The notes under the pieces: generated by a model
Told to the model about the DNA's origin: nothing
The model's database searches: none
What the model saw: the letters and a program-made list of their open reading frames with translations, nothing else
Shown here: positions 28,175 through 38,580 of the stretch, in pieces
Position numbering within the stretch: position 1 is the stretch's first letter
How the letters are laid out: the number at the start of each line of letters is the position of its first letter
Program-made: the position numbers and the translations under genes
From: JBDHWG01 sp039810085
GTDB lineage: Bacteria > Chloroflexota > Anaerolineae > Epilineales > JAHCIE01
Length of the DNA: 64,000 nt
Direction: 5' to 3'
Assembly: GCA_039810085.1 (NCBI GenBank)
Contig: JBDHWG010000005.1
Coordinates: 180,595 to 244,594, forward strand

Positions 28175-29221
28175 TTACCGCGTTTCGGTCACTTTGTGGA
28201 TGCCACGCGGCTGATCCAGGTCCAGGTCGCGGGCGTGGGCCAGATACATGGCGAAGAGCTGGCCGGGGATGATGGTGATGAGCGGCGATACCCACTCTGG
28301 AACCGTCACCGGCAGCCGCAACGGCGTGCGCGCCAGTGTCAGCACCTCCAGTACGTCGCTGACGGCGATGATTTCCGCCCCACGCCCGCGTAGCGTTTCG
28401 ATGACTGTGCGCATCTCGGCGGCCATCGCGCCAGACGGCGCAACCACAATCGTCGGGAACGCCTCCTCGACCAGCGCCAGGGGACCATGCATGAAGTCGG
28501 CGCTACTGTACGGCTCGGCCATCACGTACGTCAGCTCTTTCACCTTGAGCGCCGTCTCGAACGCCGTGCAGTAGTTGTAGCCGCGCCCCAGGACGACACA
28601 CAGGCGCATGTAGCGGTAGCGTTCGGCGTAACGCTCGATGTCTGACGCGAGAGCCAAGGTTTGGGCGACAACGTCGGGCACGCCGACCAGGGTGGCGAGC
28701 CTGTCGCGGTCATCGGCGACGGTCGCGCTGAGCAGGGCAATGGCGGCCAGCTCGCTGGTGTACGTCTTCGTGGCCGCGACGGCCTTCTCGACACCCGCGT
28801 GCAGGTCAATGACGTAGTCGGCGTCTTGCGCAAGATCAGAAGTCGGCTCGTTCGTGATAGCGACGGTCAGCGCGCCCTGCTGCCGCCCCTCCACAACCAC
28901 CGAGACGATGTCCGGGCTTTTGCCGCTCTGACTGATGCCAATGACGAGCGCGTTCTCGTAGCGCGGCGGCGTGTGGTAGATAGTGTGCAGGCTTGGTGTG
29001 GCGAGAGCGACAGGCAGCCCGTTGACGGAGCCGAAGAGATACTGGGCGTAGCGGGCTGCGTTGTCGCTTGTGCCGCGCGCCGCGATGACGCCGTGAGTGA
29101 TGCGGCGGCTGTGAATGTCCTGCGCCAACGCCGCAATCGTGGCGCGTTCAGTGTCGAGCAGGGTCGCCAGGACATGCGGCTGCTCGTGGATTTCTTGGTA
29201 GAGATGGGTTTGCTGAATCAT
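28175..29221 (-). CDS. SIS-domain aminosugar isomerase/deaminase, GlmS-C-like
   Basis: 348 aa from ATG 29221, which has AAAGAGG just upstream; an in-frame start at 29257 is less likely. Two SIS domains as in the isomerase half of glucosamine-6-phosphate synthase: ARGTSDNAARY (about residue 45), GISQSGKSPD (about 92), and the end D-Q-P-R-G-I-H-K-V-T-E-T. The glutaminase half is absent, so it should not build amino sugars from glutamine. It more likely deaminates or isomerises a hexosamine phosphate (AgaS/NagB-II/FrlB-like). Placement directly before murQ suggests it handles the GlcNAc-6-phosphate route after deacetylation. Confidence 0.9.
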   Translation of the reverse strand: MIQQTHLYQEIHEQPHVLATLLDTERATIAALAQDIHSRRITHGVIAARGTSDNAARYAQYLFGSVNGLPVALATPSLHTIYHTPPRYENALVIGISQSGKSPDIVSVVVEGRQQGALTVAITNEPTSDLAQDADYVIDLHAGVEKAVAATKTYTSELAAIALLSATVADDRDRLATLVGVPDVVAQTLALASDIERYAERYRYMRLCVVLGRGYNYCTAFETALKVKELTYVMAEPYSSADFMHGPLALVEEAFPTIVVAPSGAMAAEMRTVIETLRGRGAEIIAVSDVLEVLTLARTPLRLPVTVPEWVSPLITIIPGQLFAMYLAHARDLDLDQPRGIHKVTETR

Positions 29222-29341
29222 GCGGCCTCTTTGGATATAGGCACTGACGCTATGCACATTGTATCAAAACACCGCTGCTCCTGTCCAAACTGAGGGGCGC
29301 AGCGCCGTCAGGTGATTTACCGATGCGAAGGCGTTGACGCT

Positions 29342-29404
29342 GTCATGCCGACGAAGGAGGCATCTGGGCTGCGGCAGTCCAGACCCCTCCTACGTCGGGG
29401 TGAC
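29342..29404. repeat. Palindromic dispersed repeat
   Basis: Left arm GTCATGCCGACGAAGGAGG and right arm CCTCCTACGTCGGGGTGAC are imperfect inverted copies around a GGGCTGCGGCAGTCC-like centre. It lies in the gap between valS and the SIS gene. The GTCAxxCCGACGxAGGAGG form is a palindromic type seen in many bacterial genomes. Confidence 0.7.
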
Positions 29405-29476
29405 ATTCGGACGTTTCCCTGGTCGGCGCGCATGGCGTCAGAGACGTGCGCGGCGTCTGCCAATGCGCCCACACAT

Positions 29477-32206
<2,730 letters not shown>

Positions 32207-32520
32207 GCGTTCACCTCCTGGACAAACAAAAAACCCCCTCGTCTCAAGGACGAGAGGGAATGCCTCACGTGGTACCACCTTGCTTCCGCGCGTAACCTCT
32301 CAAGAAGAGAGCCGACGTCGCGGCGCTCGATGCGATAACGGGCATACCCGGGCTGGCTTACAGGGCGCATGCGACCCTCTCGGCCAACCAACTCCCAGGC
32401 GACGTTCGGCGGCGCGGGCTGCGGAAGGCTTCCAGCCGGTGACCTTCCTTCTCTATCAGGCCGCGAGCGCCTACTCCTCCTGATCAGTGTCATTCGGCGT
32501 AGGTTGAGTTGTGTTACCTG
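32207..32520 (-). promoter_or_regulatory. T-box leader controlling valS
   Basis: Read on the minus strand, the leader contains AAGGTGGTACCACG (about 32282-32268), the conserved T-box that pairs with the uncharged tRNA acceptor end. It is followed by a terminator stem and a T tract (about 32258-32227). The upstream part has a stem I-like region with GAAGGAAGGTC and GGCTGGAAGCC elements. A GTC (32403-32401) near the 3' side of stem I is a candidate valine specifier codon. This is a transcription-attenuation type T-box. Confidence 0.9.
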
Positions 32521-32526
32521 TCCTTA

Positions 32527-32555
32527 ATTTTAGCCCAGCCCCGTCCACCTGTCAA
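32527..32555 (-). promoter_or_regulatory. Promoter of the valS T-box transcript
   Basis: Minus strand TTGACA (32555-32550) and TAAAAT (32532-32527) with 17 bases between, placing the start of transcription at about 32520, right at the T-box leader. Confidence 0.75.
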
Positions 32556-32657
32556 TCATTCGCGCGTCGTAACCCACATCACCTATTTGCATGATTATCT
32601 TTGGTCGCCTAAGATTTCTGTAGGCGTTTTGACGTGCCTCTAGAGGACGGTTATCGC

Positions 32658-32951
32658 ATGGTGCAATTACTGATGACGTGGGATGTCCAGCCGGGCCAGG
32701 AGGACGCCCACATCGAGTTCATCGCCAAGACTTTCATCCCGCGCATGGTCCGCCTCGGCTTCCGTCTACGCGATGTCTGGTCAACGCTGTACGGTGACGC
32801 GCCCCAAATGTCCGTGGGCTGGCTCGCCGACGACCGTTCCCAGCTCCAGACGATGGTCCGCTCGAAGGAGTTCACCACGCTCCGTGAAGGGCTTGCGCCG
32901 TTCGTCACAGACTTTCATTTTCGTGTTGCCCCCCTTGACGCCATGTTCTGA
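32658..32951 (+). CDS. Small protein of unknown function
   Basis: 97 aa if started at ATG 32658 (a GTG at 32634 is possible). No cysteines, no signal peptide and no membrane segment. The pattern of strands and helices (QLLMTWDVQPGQEDAHIEF near the start, FHFRVAPL near the end) is like a dimeric alpha/beta-barrel (ferredoxin-like) protein of about 100 residues, but I do not recognise the family. It is monocistronic, followed by a good terminator. Confidence 0.75.
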   Translation: MVQLLMTWDVQPGQEDAHIEFIAKTFIPRMVRLGFRLRDVWSTLYGDAPQMSVGWLADDRSQLQTMVRSKEFTTLREGLAPFVTDFHFRVAPLDAMF

Positions 32952-32972
32952 CCCCCGCTTGGGCGAGACAAA

Positions 32973-33008
32973 GCGCAGGCCCTCATGTGAGTAGCCTGCG
33001 CCTTTTGT
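32973..33008 (+). terminator. Rho-independent terminator
   Basis: GCGCAGGC (32973-32980) pairs with GCCTGCGC (32994-33001), followed by CTTTTGTT. It is 20 bases after the small gene on the plus strand. Confidence 0.8.
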
Positions 33009-33026
33009 TGGTCTGAGGGCGTGAAG

Positions 33027-33326
33027 TTAGTCGTCGCTGGTGGTAGAACTGGTTGATGGCTTGCTCTCGGTCGGCGTAGAGGAGCTGTCGGTCTTCTCCT
33101 CTTTCTTGCCATTTCCACCGCTAGCGCCGCCCGTAATGGCCTTAGACTGGGCAGAGCGGCTGTCCGTGCTGTACCAGCCGGTGCCTTTGAAGACGATAGG
33201 CGCGGGCGTGATGACGCGGCGAACGGGACTGCCGCACGTTGGGCACACGGTCAGGGGCGCATCCTTGAACGACTGCCACTGTTCAAACTGACCACAAGTT
33301 TCGCACTGATAAACATAGGTCGGCAC
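33027..33326 (-). CDS. FmdB-family zinc ribbon protein
   Basis: 99 aa with a GTG start and GGAGAG upstream. The N-terminus MPTYVYQCETCGQ and the pair CETC/CPTC form the FmdB putative regulatory zinc ribbon. PIVFKGTGWYSTD is the usual second block. The last 40 residues are Ser/Thr/Lys-rich and likely disordered. The function of the family is not settled; a regulatory role was proposed near formamidase genes. Confidence 0.93.
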   Translation of the reverse strand: MPTYVYQCETCGQFEQWQSFKDAPLTVCPTCGSPVRRVITPAPIVFKGTGWYSTDSRSAQSKAITGGASGGNGKKEEKTDSSSTPTESKPSTSSTTSDD

Positions 33327-33398
33327 GGTAACTCTCCCACAGCAAGCGTTACTCTCTCACCACATTTTGAGATTATTCGCGGCGCATATCTTACGTCG

Positions 33399-34826
33399 TC
33401 AGTATGCGCCGGTGCCCAGCAAGACGGTGGGGATGGTGCGCAGCAAGATCTTCAGATCGAGCAGCAGGGACCAGTGCTCGGCGTAGTACAGGTCCAACAT
33501 GACCATCTCGTCGAAGGTGAGCTGGCTGCGCCCGCTGACCTGCCATAGCCCCGTCACGCCCGGCGCTACCTCCAGCCGGCGGCGGTGCCAGTCGTCGTAC
33601 TGCTCGACCTCGCGTGGGATGGGCGGGCGCGGGCCGACCAGGCTCATGTCGCCGTTGAGGACGTTGAGAAGCTGCGGCAGCTCGTCGAGGCTCGCGCGAC
33701 GGATGAAACGCCCAATGCGCGTCTGTCGGGGATCGTTGCGCATCTTGAAGATGGGGCCATCGGCCTCGTTCATGTCGGTGAGTTGGGTGAGCTGCTGCTC
33801 GGCGTCGACGCGCATCGAGCGGAACTTGTACAAGATAAAGGGCCGCCCGCCCAGCCCGATGCGTGTCTGACGGAACAAGATGGGGCCTGGCGAGTCGAGG
33901 CGGATGGCAAGAGCGACCAGCAGCGTGATGGGAGCCGTGATGACGAGCGTCAGGGCCGCAATCGCCACATCCAGACCGCGCTTCAGAGCGCGGTTCCAGC
34001 CGCGAATCGTCGACTCGCGCACACCGAGCAGCGGAATACCGCTGATGCTGTCGATCTGCACCTGGTTGAGCTGCAACTGGAACATGTCGGGCACGATGCG
34101 GACGCGCACGCCAGCATCCTCGCACGCGTCCACGACCGACGTGATAGCGTCCCGTGCCGTCATCGGTAGAGTAATGATGGCGTCGTTTACCCCCTGTGTT
34201 TCGATCACGCGGCGGATGTCAGAGACCGCGCCGAGCGCAGGGAATCGGCCAATCGCCCCCTCTTGCTTCTCCGGCGAGTCGTCGAGGTAGCCGATAATCT
34301 GGTAGCCCATTTCTGGCTGGGCGACGATGCTGCGCATGATCGCCATGCCGACCTCGCCTGCGCCGACAATGAGCAGGCGGTCGGTGCCGACGCCGCGCCG
34401 GTGCAGCCAGGAACGCAGCGAGCTTTCGATGAGGCGGCTGATGGAGAGTAGAACGACAATGACGACGGCGGCGTAGACGAGCATGAGGCGGGAGACGGCC
34501 AGGGGACGCGACGAGAAGAACCACACGATGAGCAACGCGATGCCGACGACCGTGCCACTGAATATCAGGTAGACGGAGTCCAGCCAGGACGCGCTGCGCC
34601 GCTGGTCGTACAGCCCTTCAATCTTATAGGCGAGGAGTAGAATACCTGTCAGAAGGACGGCCGAGCCGTAGTAGGCGTCGAACTCGACGTAGTTCATCTC
34701 GTCGACCGGCTCGATCCACTGGACGTTGTAGCGCAGCCAGTAGGCGATGGCGAACCCGACGAGGATCAGGATGGCATCGGTCATGACGAGGAGGACACGC
34801 CAGCGGCGTCGGAAGGGTGTAGTCAT
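33399..34826 (-). CDS. Polyprenyl-phosphate sugar transferase (exopolysaccharide initiation)
   Basis: 475 aa. Starts exopolysaccharide or O-unit synthesis by moving a sugar phosphate to undecaprenyl phosphate. About four to five membrane helices lie in the first 130 residues. A nucleotide-binding CoA-binding-like domain follows (LLIVGAGEVGMAI, about 148). One more helix precedes the catalytic bacterial-transferase domain, with KRGLDVAIA, PGPILFRQTRIG, KFRSM and LDELPQLLNVL-GDMSLVGPRPP. It is WcaJ/WbaP-like; the sugar is unknown. It overlaps the GT4 gene upstream by four bases (ATGA). Confidence 0.95.
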   Translation of the reverse strand: MTTPFRRRWRVLLVMTDAILILVGFAIAYWLRYNVQWIEPVDEMNYVEFDAYYGSAVLLTGILLLAYKIEGLYDQRRSASWLDSVYLIFSGTVVGIALLIVWFFSSRPLAVSRLMLVYAAVVIVVLLSISRLIESSLRSWLHRRGVGTDRLLIVGAGEVGMAIMRSIVAQPEMGYQIIGYLDDSPEKQEGAIGRFPALGAVSDIRRVIETQGVNDAIITLPMTARDAITSVVDACEDAGVRVRIVPDMFQLQLNQVQIDSISGIPLLGVRESTIRGWNRALKRGLDVAIAALTLVITAPITLLVALAIRLDSPGPILFRQTRIGLGGRPFILYKFRSMRVDAEQQLTQLTDMNEADGPIFKMRNDPRQTRIGRFIRRASLDELPQLLNVLNGDMSLVGPRPPIPREVEQYDDWHRRRLEVAPGVTGLWQVSGRSQLTFDEMVMLDLYYAEHWSLLLDLKILLRTIPTVLLGTGAY

Positions 34827-36052
34827 GCTGCCTGCCCCTCGATAACTTTATTCTGCGCCGCCGTAAGACGACGGCCAGCCAGCACATCACGGTAGACGGA
34901 TGCAGTCGCTTCGGCGGTTCGCTGCCAGGTGAACTCGGCGGCGCGGGCGATCCCCCGCTGGCGAAGGTCTTCGCGCAACGTGGCATCAGTCAGCACACGC
35001 TGTAGCGCATCGGCAATAGCCCCATAATCGCGCGGCGGAACCAGTAGCCCCGCGTCGCCGATGACTTCTGGCAGTGATGAAGCTGACGAGGCGATAACCG
35101 CCGCGCCACATGCCATTGCTTCCAACGGCGGTAAGCCAAAGCCCTCGTACAGCGAGGGATAGACGAACACGTCGGCGGCGGCGTACCACAGCGGCAAGTC
35201 GGCTTGCGGGACGAAGCCGGGAAAGTGAACATGTTCCTTTAGCCCAAGCTCTTCGACAAGCCCGAACAGGGGTTGGAACCCCCAACCTGTGGCGCCGGCC
35301 AGCATGAGCGGCGGCGTGTCGGGCGCTTGCTGGCGGAGCAGGGCGTAGGCGCGCACGAGGCCGTCCAGGTTCTTGCGCGGTTCGAGCGTGCCGAGGCTAA
35401 GGATGAAACGGTCAGGAAGGTCCCGACGTTTCCGAAACGTAGCAACTTCCTCCAGCGCTGGCGGGGCGAGACCGGGGTCCACGCCGAGCGGGATGGCGGC
35501 GACTTTGTGCGCCGGAACCCCCAGGCGTTGAATGAGGTCGTTGCGCGTGTTGACAGAGTCGGCGATCACGGCATCCGCCCGTTGTACGCTCAAGCGGGTC
35601 ATGGTGGATACATAGAGGCGATTGAGGTGGTTGAACGCCGCCGGGAACAGAAACACTGTCAAATCGTGGACCGTGACGACACCCCGCGCTCCCCCCAGAA
35701 GAGGTAATGCATACGCCATGCCATGTACCAGGCGCACCCCTTGCTCCCAAAGATCGACGGGCTGCGCCATCTGTTCCCAGGCGATGCGCCCGGCGCGGCT
35801 CTGGGTGGGCCAGCGTGTGTATGCAAGGCGCATCCCCGCTGGCTGCACAGTCGCTAACCGAGCATCGGCCACGTAGCCGACGTAATCCATGTCGGGAGCG
35901 ACAGACGGCAAGTGCGTCAGCAAGCCGTAGATATAGCGGTTGATGCCCGCTCCGCGATAGTCAGCGGATAAGGACAACAAATGGGCGCTTAGGGCGACTA
36001 TTGGTTTACGTCCGGTGCGGTTAGCCACGGCAGATACTTGTTTGCGTGTCAT
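34823..36052 (-). CDS. GT4-family glycosyltransferase
   Basis: 409 aa, GT-B fold. The N-terminal part has the donor/acceptor loop near YRGAGINRY. The C-terminal part has GTLEPRKNLDGLVRAY (about residue 235) and the nucleotide-sugar-binding EGFGLPPLEAMACGAAVI with its E-x7-E pattern (about residue 315). Retaining transferases of this type often add mannose or glucose. Coupled to the initiating sugar transferase, it probably adds an early sugar of the same cell-surface glycan. The ribosome site before the ATG is weak. Confidence 0.93.
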   Translation of the reverse strand: MTRKQVSAVANRTGRKPIVALSAHLLSLSADYRGAGINRYIYGLLTHLPSVAPDMDYVGYVADARLATVQPAGMRLAYTRWPTQSRAGRIAWEQMAQPVDLWEQGVRLVHGMAYALPLLGGARGVVTVHDLTVFLFPAAFNHLNRLYVSTMTRLSVQRADAVIADSVNTRNDLIQRLGVPAHKVAAIPLGVDPGLAPPALEEVATFRKRRDLPDRFILSLGTLEPRKNLDGLVRAYALLRQQAPDTPPLMLAGATGWGFQPLFGLVEELGLKEHVHFPGFVPQADLPLWYAAADVFVYPSLYEGFGLPPLEAMACGAAVIASSASSLPEVIGDAGLLVPPRDYGAIADALQRVLTDATLREDLRQRGIARAAEFTWQRTAEATASVYRDVLAGRRLTAAQNKVIEGQAA

Positions 36053-36116
36053 AACGTTTATTCATTATACCACACTCAGTTTAGCTTACAAGTTTTGTGA
36101 CTTAGTCAACAAGAAA

Positions 36117-36147
36117 GACCCTGAAGGTTTGCTGAACCTTCAGGGTC
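36117..36147 (-). terminator. Terminator of the DoxX gene
   Basis: Perfect 13-base arms (GACCCTGAAGGTT and its complement) around a five-base loop. On the minus strand it is followed by TTTCTTGTT, so it ends the DoxX transcript coming from 36786. Confidence 0.85.
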
Positions 36148-36174
36148 AGTGTGGTTATTAAATTGTCTGGCGCG

Positions 36175-36786
36175 TTACTTGGCGGGCGTTACGCGACCTT
36201 GAGGCGCTGCGCCACTTGCCGGGACGCGATACCAGGGGGTACCCAGGAGGGGCAGGAGATAGCGGTCGAGGCCGTACCAACCCGCGACTTTCCACGCGCC
36301 CATGATGAGCAGAGCAATCACGAACAGAAGGCCGTTGGTGCTGGCCGAGCCAGCCATGATGAAGTTAAAGTTCAGCAAAGCGCCACCGAACGCGGCAATG
36401 CCGGTCAGAGCGCCGAGGATCAAGCCCAGGCCGACGGCGACTTCGCCAAACATAATCACCTTGGAGAACCAGGTGTAGGAACCTGTGTCCAACAGAAACT
36501 GGATGAAGGCGCGATACCAGTCATACGAGATGGGCGGCTTACCCTGGGCAGGAATAGCGACCGCGCCGGTCCAGAAGCCCTTGAGGGCGGATCCGTCCCA
36601 CCAGCCGGGGCTGGTTAGCTTGCCATAGCCGGACTGAATCCACTGCCAACCGAGGAAAAGACGCAGAATCAGCCACAGCCATGAGAACTTGGTGGTGTTG
36701 AACAGAAGGTGGGCAAATGGTGGGTCAGGGACGACAATTTCGCCACCCCGACCGACGATTGCCTGAGGATTTGCTCGCGCTGCCAT
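36175..36786 (-). CDS. DoxX-like membrane protein
   Basis: 203 aa from ATG 36786 (AAGGAGAAAAGGA upstream). Four membrane helices. The first pair carries L-W-L-I-L-R-L-F-L-G-W-Q-W and S-G-Y-G-K-L, the next G-E-V-A-V-G-L-G-L-I-L-G, typical of the DoxX/DoxD family. Members include a subunit of thiosulfate:quinone oxidoreductase and mycobacterial membrane oxidoreductase partners. No such partner lies here, so the specific role is unknown. It is transcribed alone, with its own terminator. Confidence 0.85.
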   Translation of the reverse strand: MAARANPQAIVGRGGEIVVPDPPFAHLLFNTTKFSWLWLILRLFLGWQWIQSGYGKLTSPGWWDGSALKGFWTGAVAIPAQGKPPISYDWYRAFIQFLLDTGSYTWFSKVIMFGEVAVGLGLILGALTGIAAFGGALLNFNFIMAGSASTNGLLFVIALLIMGAWKVAGWYGLDRYLLPLLGTPWYRVPASGAAPQGRVTPAK

Positions 36787-37056
36787 GTCCTTTTCTCCTT
36801 GCTCCTTAAGACTGAATGCGCCCATTTTCAGCGCATCCACTAACAACTGACACTTGAAATTGTAACACGACCGCCAAATTTCGGCGTGATTCCTTACAAA
36901 ATCATGCAAGTCTAGGGCCACGATGACCAAGCCTCACGGTCGGGAGAGGAACCGCTGCGTCGCTGTCCCCAGAACTTGCCGATGGCCGCTCCCTCTAGTA
37001 TACTACACGCCGCGCCTATCACTCATTGCACCCGAAGACTATACCGCAGGCTATCT

Positions 37057-37920
37057 ATGGACGAGTCTGACCCACATCCTCATCTATTCCGCCGCTTTCC
37101 CCCTTTTCGATATCTTGTCGCCGCCCTGACGCTTGTGGCGCTGGGTGTGCTCTTTGTCCTTCTCCTTTCGCCACACCCGGCGCACGCAGCGGGTGGCAGC
37201 CGCATCCTGGTGGCGGGCGACTCGTTCGCCGGTCCGGTGTCGTTTGAGCTCAAGAAGTATTTCTACAACACGCCCGGCGTCACGTTGCAGACAGACTATC
37301 GCGTGGCGTCGGGGCTGGCGCACCCGGACTACTTTGACTGGCCCGCCGAGATGCAGTGGGCCTTGACGAACGACATGCCAGATGTGGTCGTTCTTCTGCT
37401 TGGGACAAATGACACGATGGAGATGCGGGTGGGTGCGCGTTTCTTCCCCAGGGGGACGGCCGCGTGGCGCGCGGAGTATGCTGCCCGCGTCGGTGCGATG
37501 ATGGACATGGTCGGCCAGACGGGCGCCCAGCTCTACTGGGTCGCACCGCCGGCGATGCGCGATGACTGGCGGAACGACATGATCAACATCATCGACGACA
37601 TCATCGCCGAGCAAGCGGTCGGGCGCCCTTGGGTACACTACATTGACACGCGCCCCCTGCTCTCCGATGCCGACGGCGCTTTCGCCCTCTATCTTCCCGA
37701 CGTCAACGGCAACATGGTGCAGGTACGCAAGACGGACGGCATCCACCTGACCTGGGATGGGTCGAACTGGGTGGCCGGCCTGATCTACCGTGTGATGACG
37801 CAGAGCGCCGACGCGAGCGTAGTAGGCCAGACTGTGGCCGATAACGCTCCCCCACCAACAGCCACGCCAACACCCACACCACCGCCGCCACCGCCCGAGA
37901 AGCACCCCAAGAAGAAGTAA
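37057..37920 (+). CDS. Secreted or membrane-anchored SGNH/GDSL hydrolase (DUF459-like)
   Basis: 287 aa from ATG 37057. A hydrophobic segment (about residues 19-45) ends in HPAHAAGG, a signal peptide or anchor. SGNH motifs: VAGDSFAG with Ser56, GTND, and the catalytic pair in TDGIHLT. The last 25 residues are a Pro/Thr run and a Lys-rich end, possibly wall-spanning. Members act as esterases or acyltransferases on cell-surface carbohydrate. Function here is likely modification of an envelope polymer; the substrate is unknown. Confidence 0.88.
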   Translation: MDESDPHPHLFRRFPPFRYLVAALTLVALGVLFVLLLSPHPAHAAGGSRILVAGDSFAGPVSFELKKYFYNTPGVTLQTDYRVASGLAHPDYFDWPAEMQWALTNDMPDVVVLLLGTNDTMEMRVGARFFPRGTAAWRAEYAARVGAMMDMVGQTGAQLYWVAPPAMRDDWRNDMINIIDDIIAEQAVGRPWVHYIDTRPLLSDADGAFALYLPDVNGNMVQVRKTDGIHLTWDGSNWVAGLIYRVMTQSADASVVGQTVADNAPPPTATPTPTPPPPPPEKHPKKK

Positions 37921-37922
37921 AC

Positions 37923-37950
37923 GGCCAGGCGCACTATGCTGCGCCTGGCG
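37923..37950. terminator. Two-way hairpin between convergent genes
   Basis: GGCCAGGCGC and GCGCCTGGC are inverted copies around ACTATGCT. It lies at the junction of the SGNH hydrolase (+) and LysE (-) and overlaps the last LysE codons. Confidence 0.65.
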
Positions 37951-38554
37951 CGAAGATCCCCGTATAGAGCTGGTATATCCCAAACAGCAGGAGCGCAATC
38001 GCGGCGACGCCGTTCAGGGCGCGGGTCACGCGCGGATCGACGCGTCCCGCCGCCGCGAACAGGACCACGAGCGCCGTCAGCGTGCCGAGCAGCGCCGCAT
38101 AGAAGCCGACGACGAAGCCGGCCGCCTGCCACGGCGATTGCGCCCAGGCTTTGATGACAATCGGCCCAGCCAGGATGCTCCAGAAGAGCCACGGTCCCGG
38201 GCTGAGGGCGTTCGTCAGCACGGCCTTGAGCACGCTCTGGCTCGCCGAGTATGCCGGTGGCGGCGCGGCGTCTGCCGGCCGTCGGAAGGCGTCGAACGCG
38301 CCCTTGGCAAGATAGATCAGGAACACGCCGCCGCCGATTTGCAGGCCGCGCAGCAGCCAGGCCGGCGCCTGGGTCAGCACCAGCAGCACGATCAAGATGA
38401 TCGGGCCGTCGGTGATGAGCGGCGCGGCCACCGTCGGCAGCGTCCGTCGCAGTCCGTGCTGTAGCGTGTGCGCCAGCAGGTATGCCTGGAACGGGCCAGG
38501 CGAGACGGCAGCGGAGAAGCCGATGGTGGCCGCTTGGACGAAGTAGAAAAGCAA
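37934..38554 (-). CDS. LysE-family translocator
   Basis: About 206 aa if translation begins at TTG 38554, the usual length for LysE/RhtB exporters. The reading frame stays open 400 bases further, but only inside the neighbouring LRR gene, and there it does not resemble the family. The first helix carries the family hallmark F-S-A-A-V-S-P-G-P-F-Q-A-Y. Six membrane segments are seen, with NALSPGPWLFW in the middle. Exports amino acids or similar small molecules; the substrate is unknown. It starts 26 bases after the LRR gene stop and is probably co-transcribed with it. Confidence 0.82.
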   Translation of the reverse strand: MLFYFVQAATIGFSAAVSPGPFQAYLLAHTLQHGLRRTLPTVAAPLITDGPIILIVLLVLTQAPAWLLRGLQIGGGVFLIYLAKGAFDAFRRPADAAPPPAYSASQSVLKAVLTNALSPGPWLFWSILAGPIVIKAWAQSPWQAAGFVVGFYAALLGTLTALVVLFAAAGRVDPRVTRALNGVAAIALLLFGIYQLYTGIFAPGAA

Positions 38555-38580
38555 GCGATCCGCGCTTCGCCAGGTTCTCG

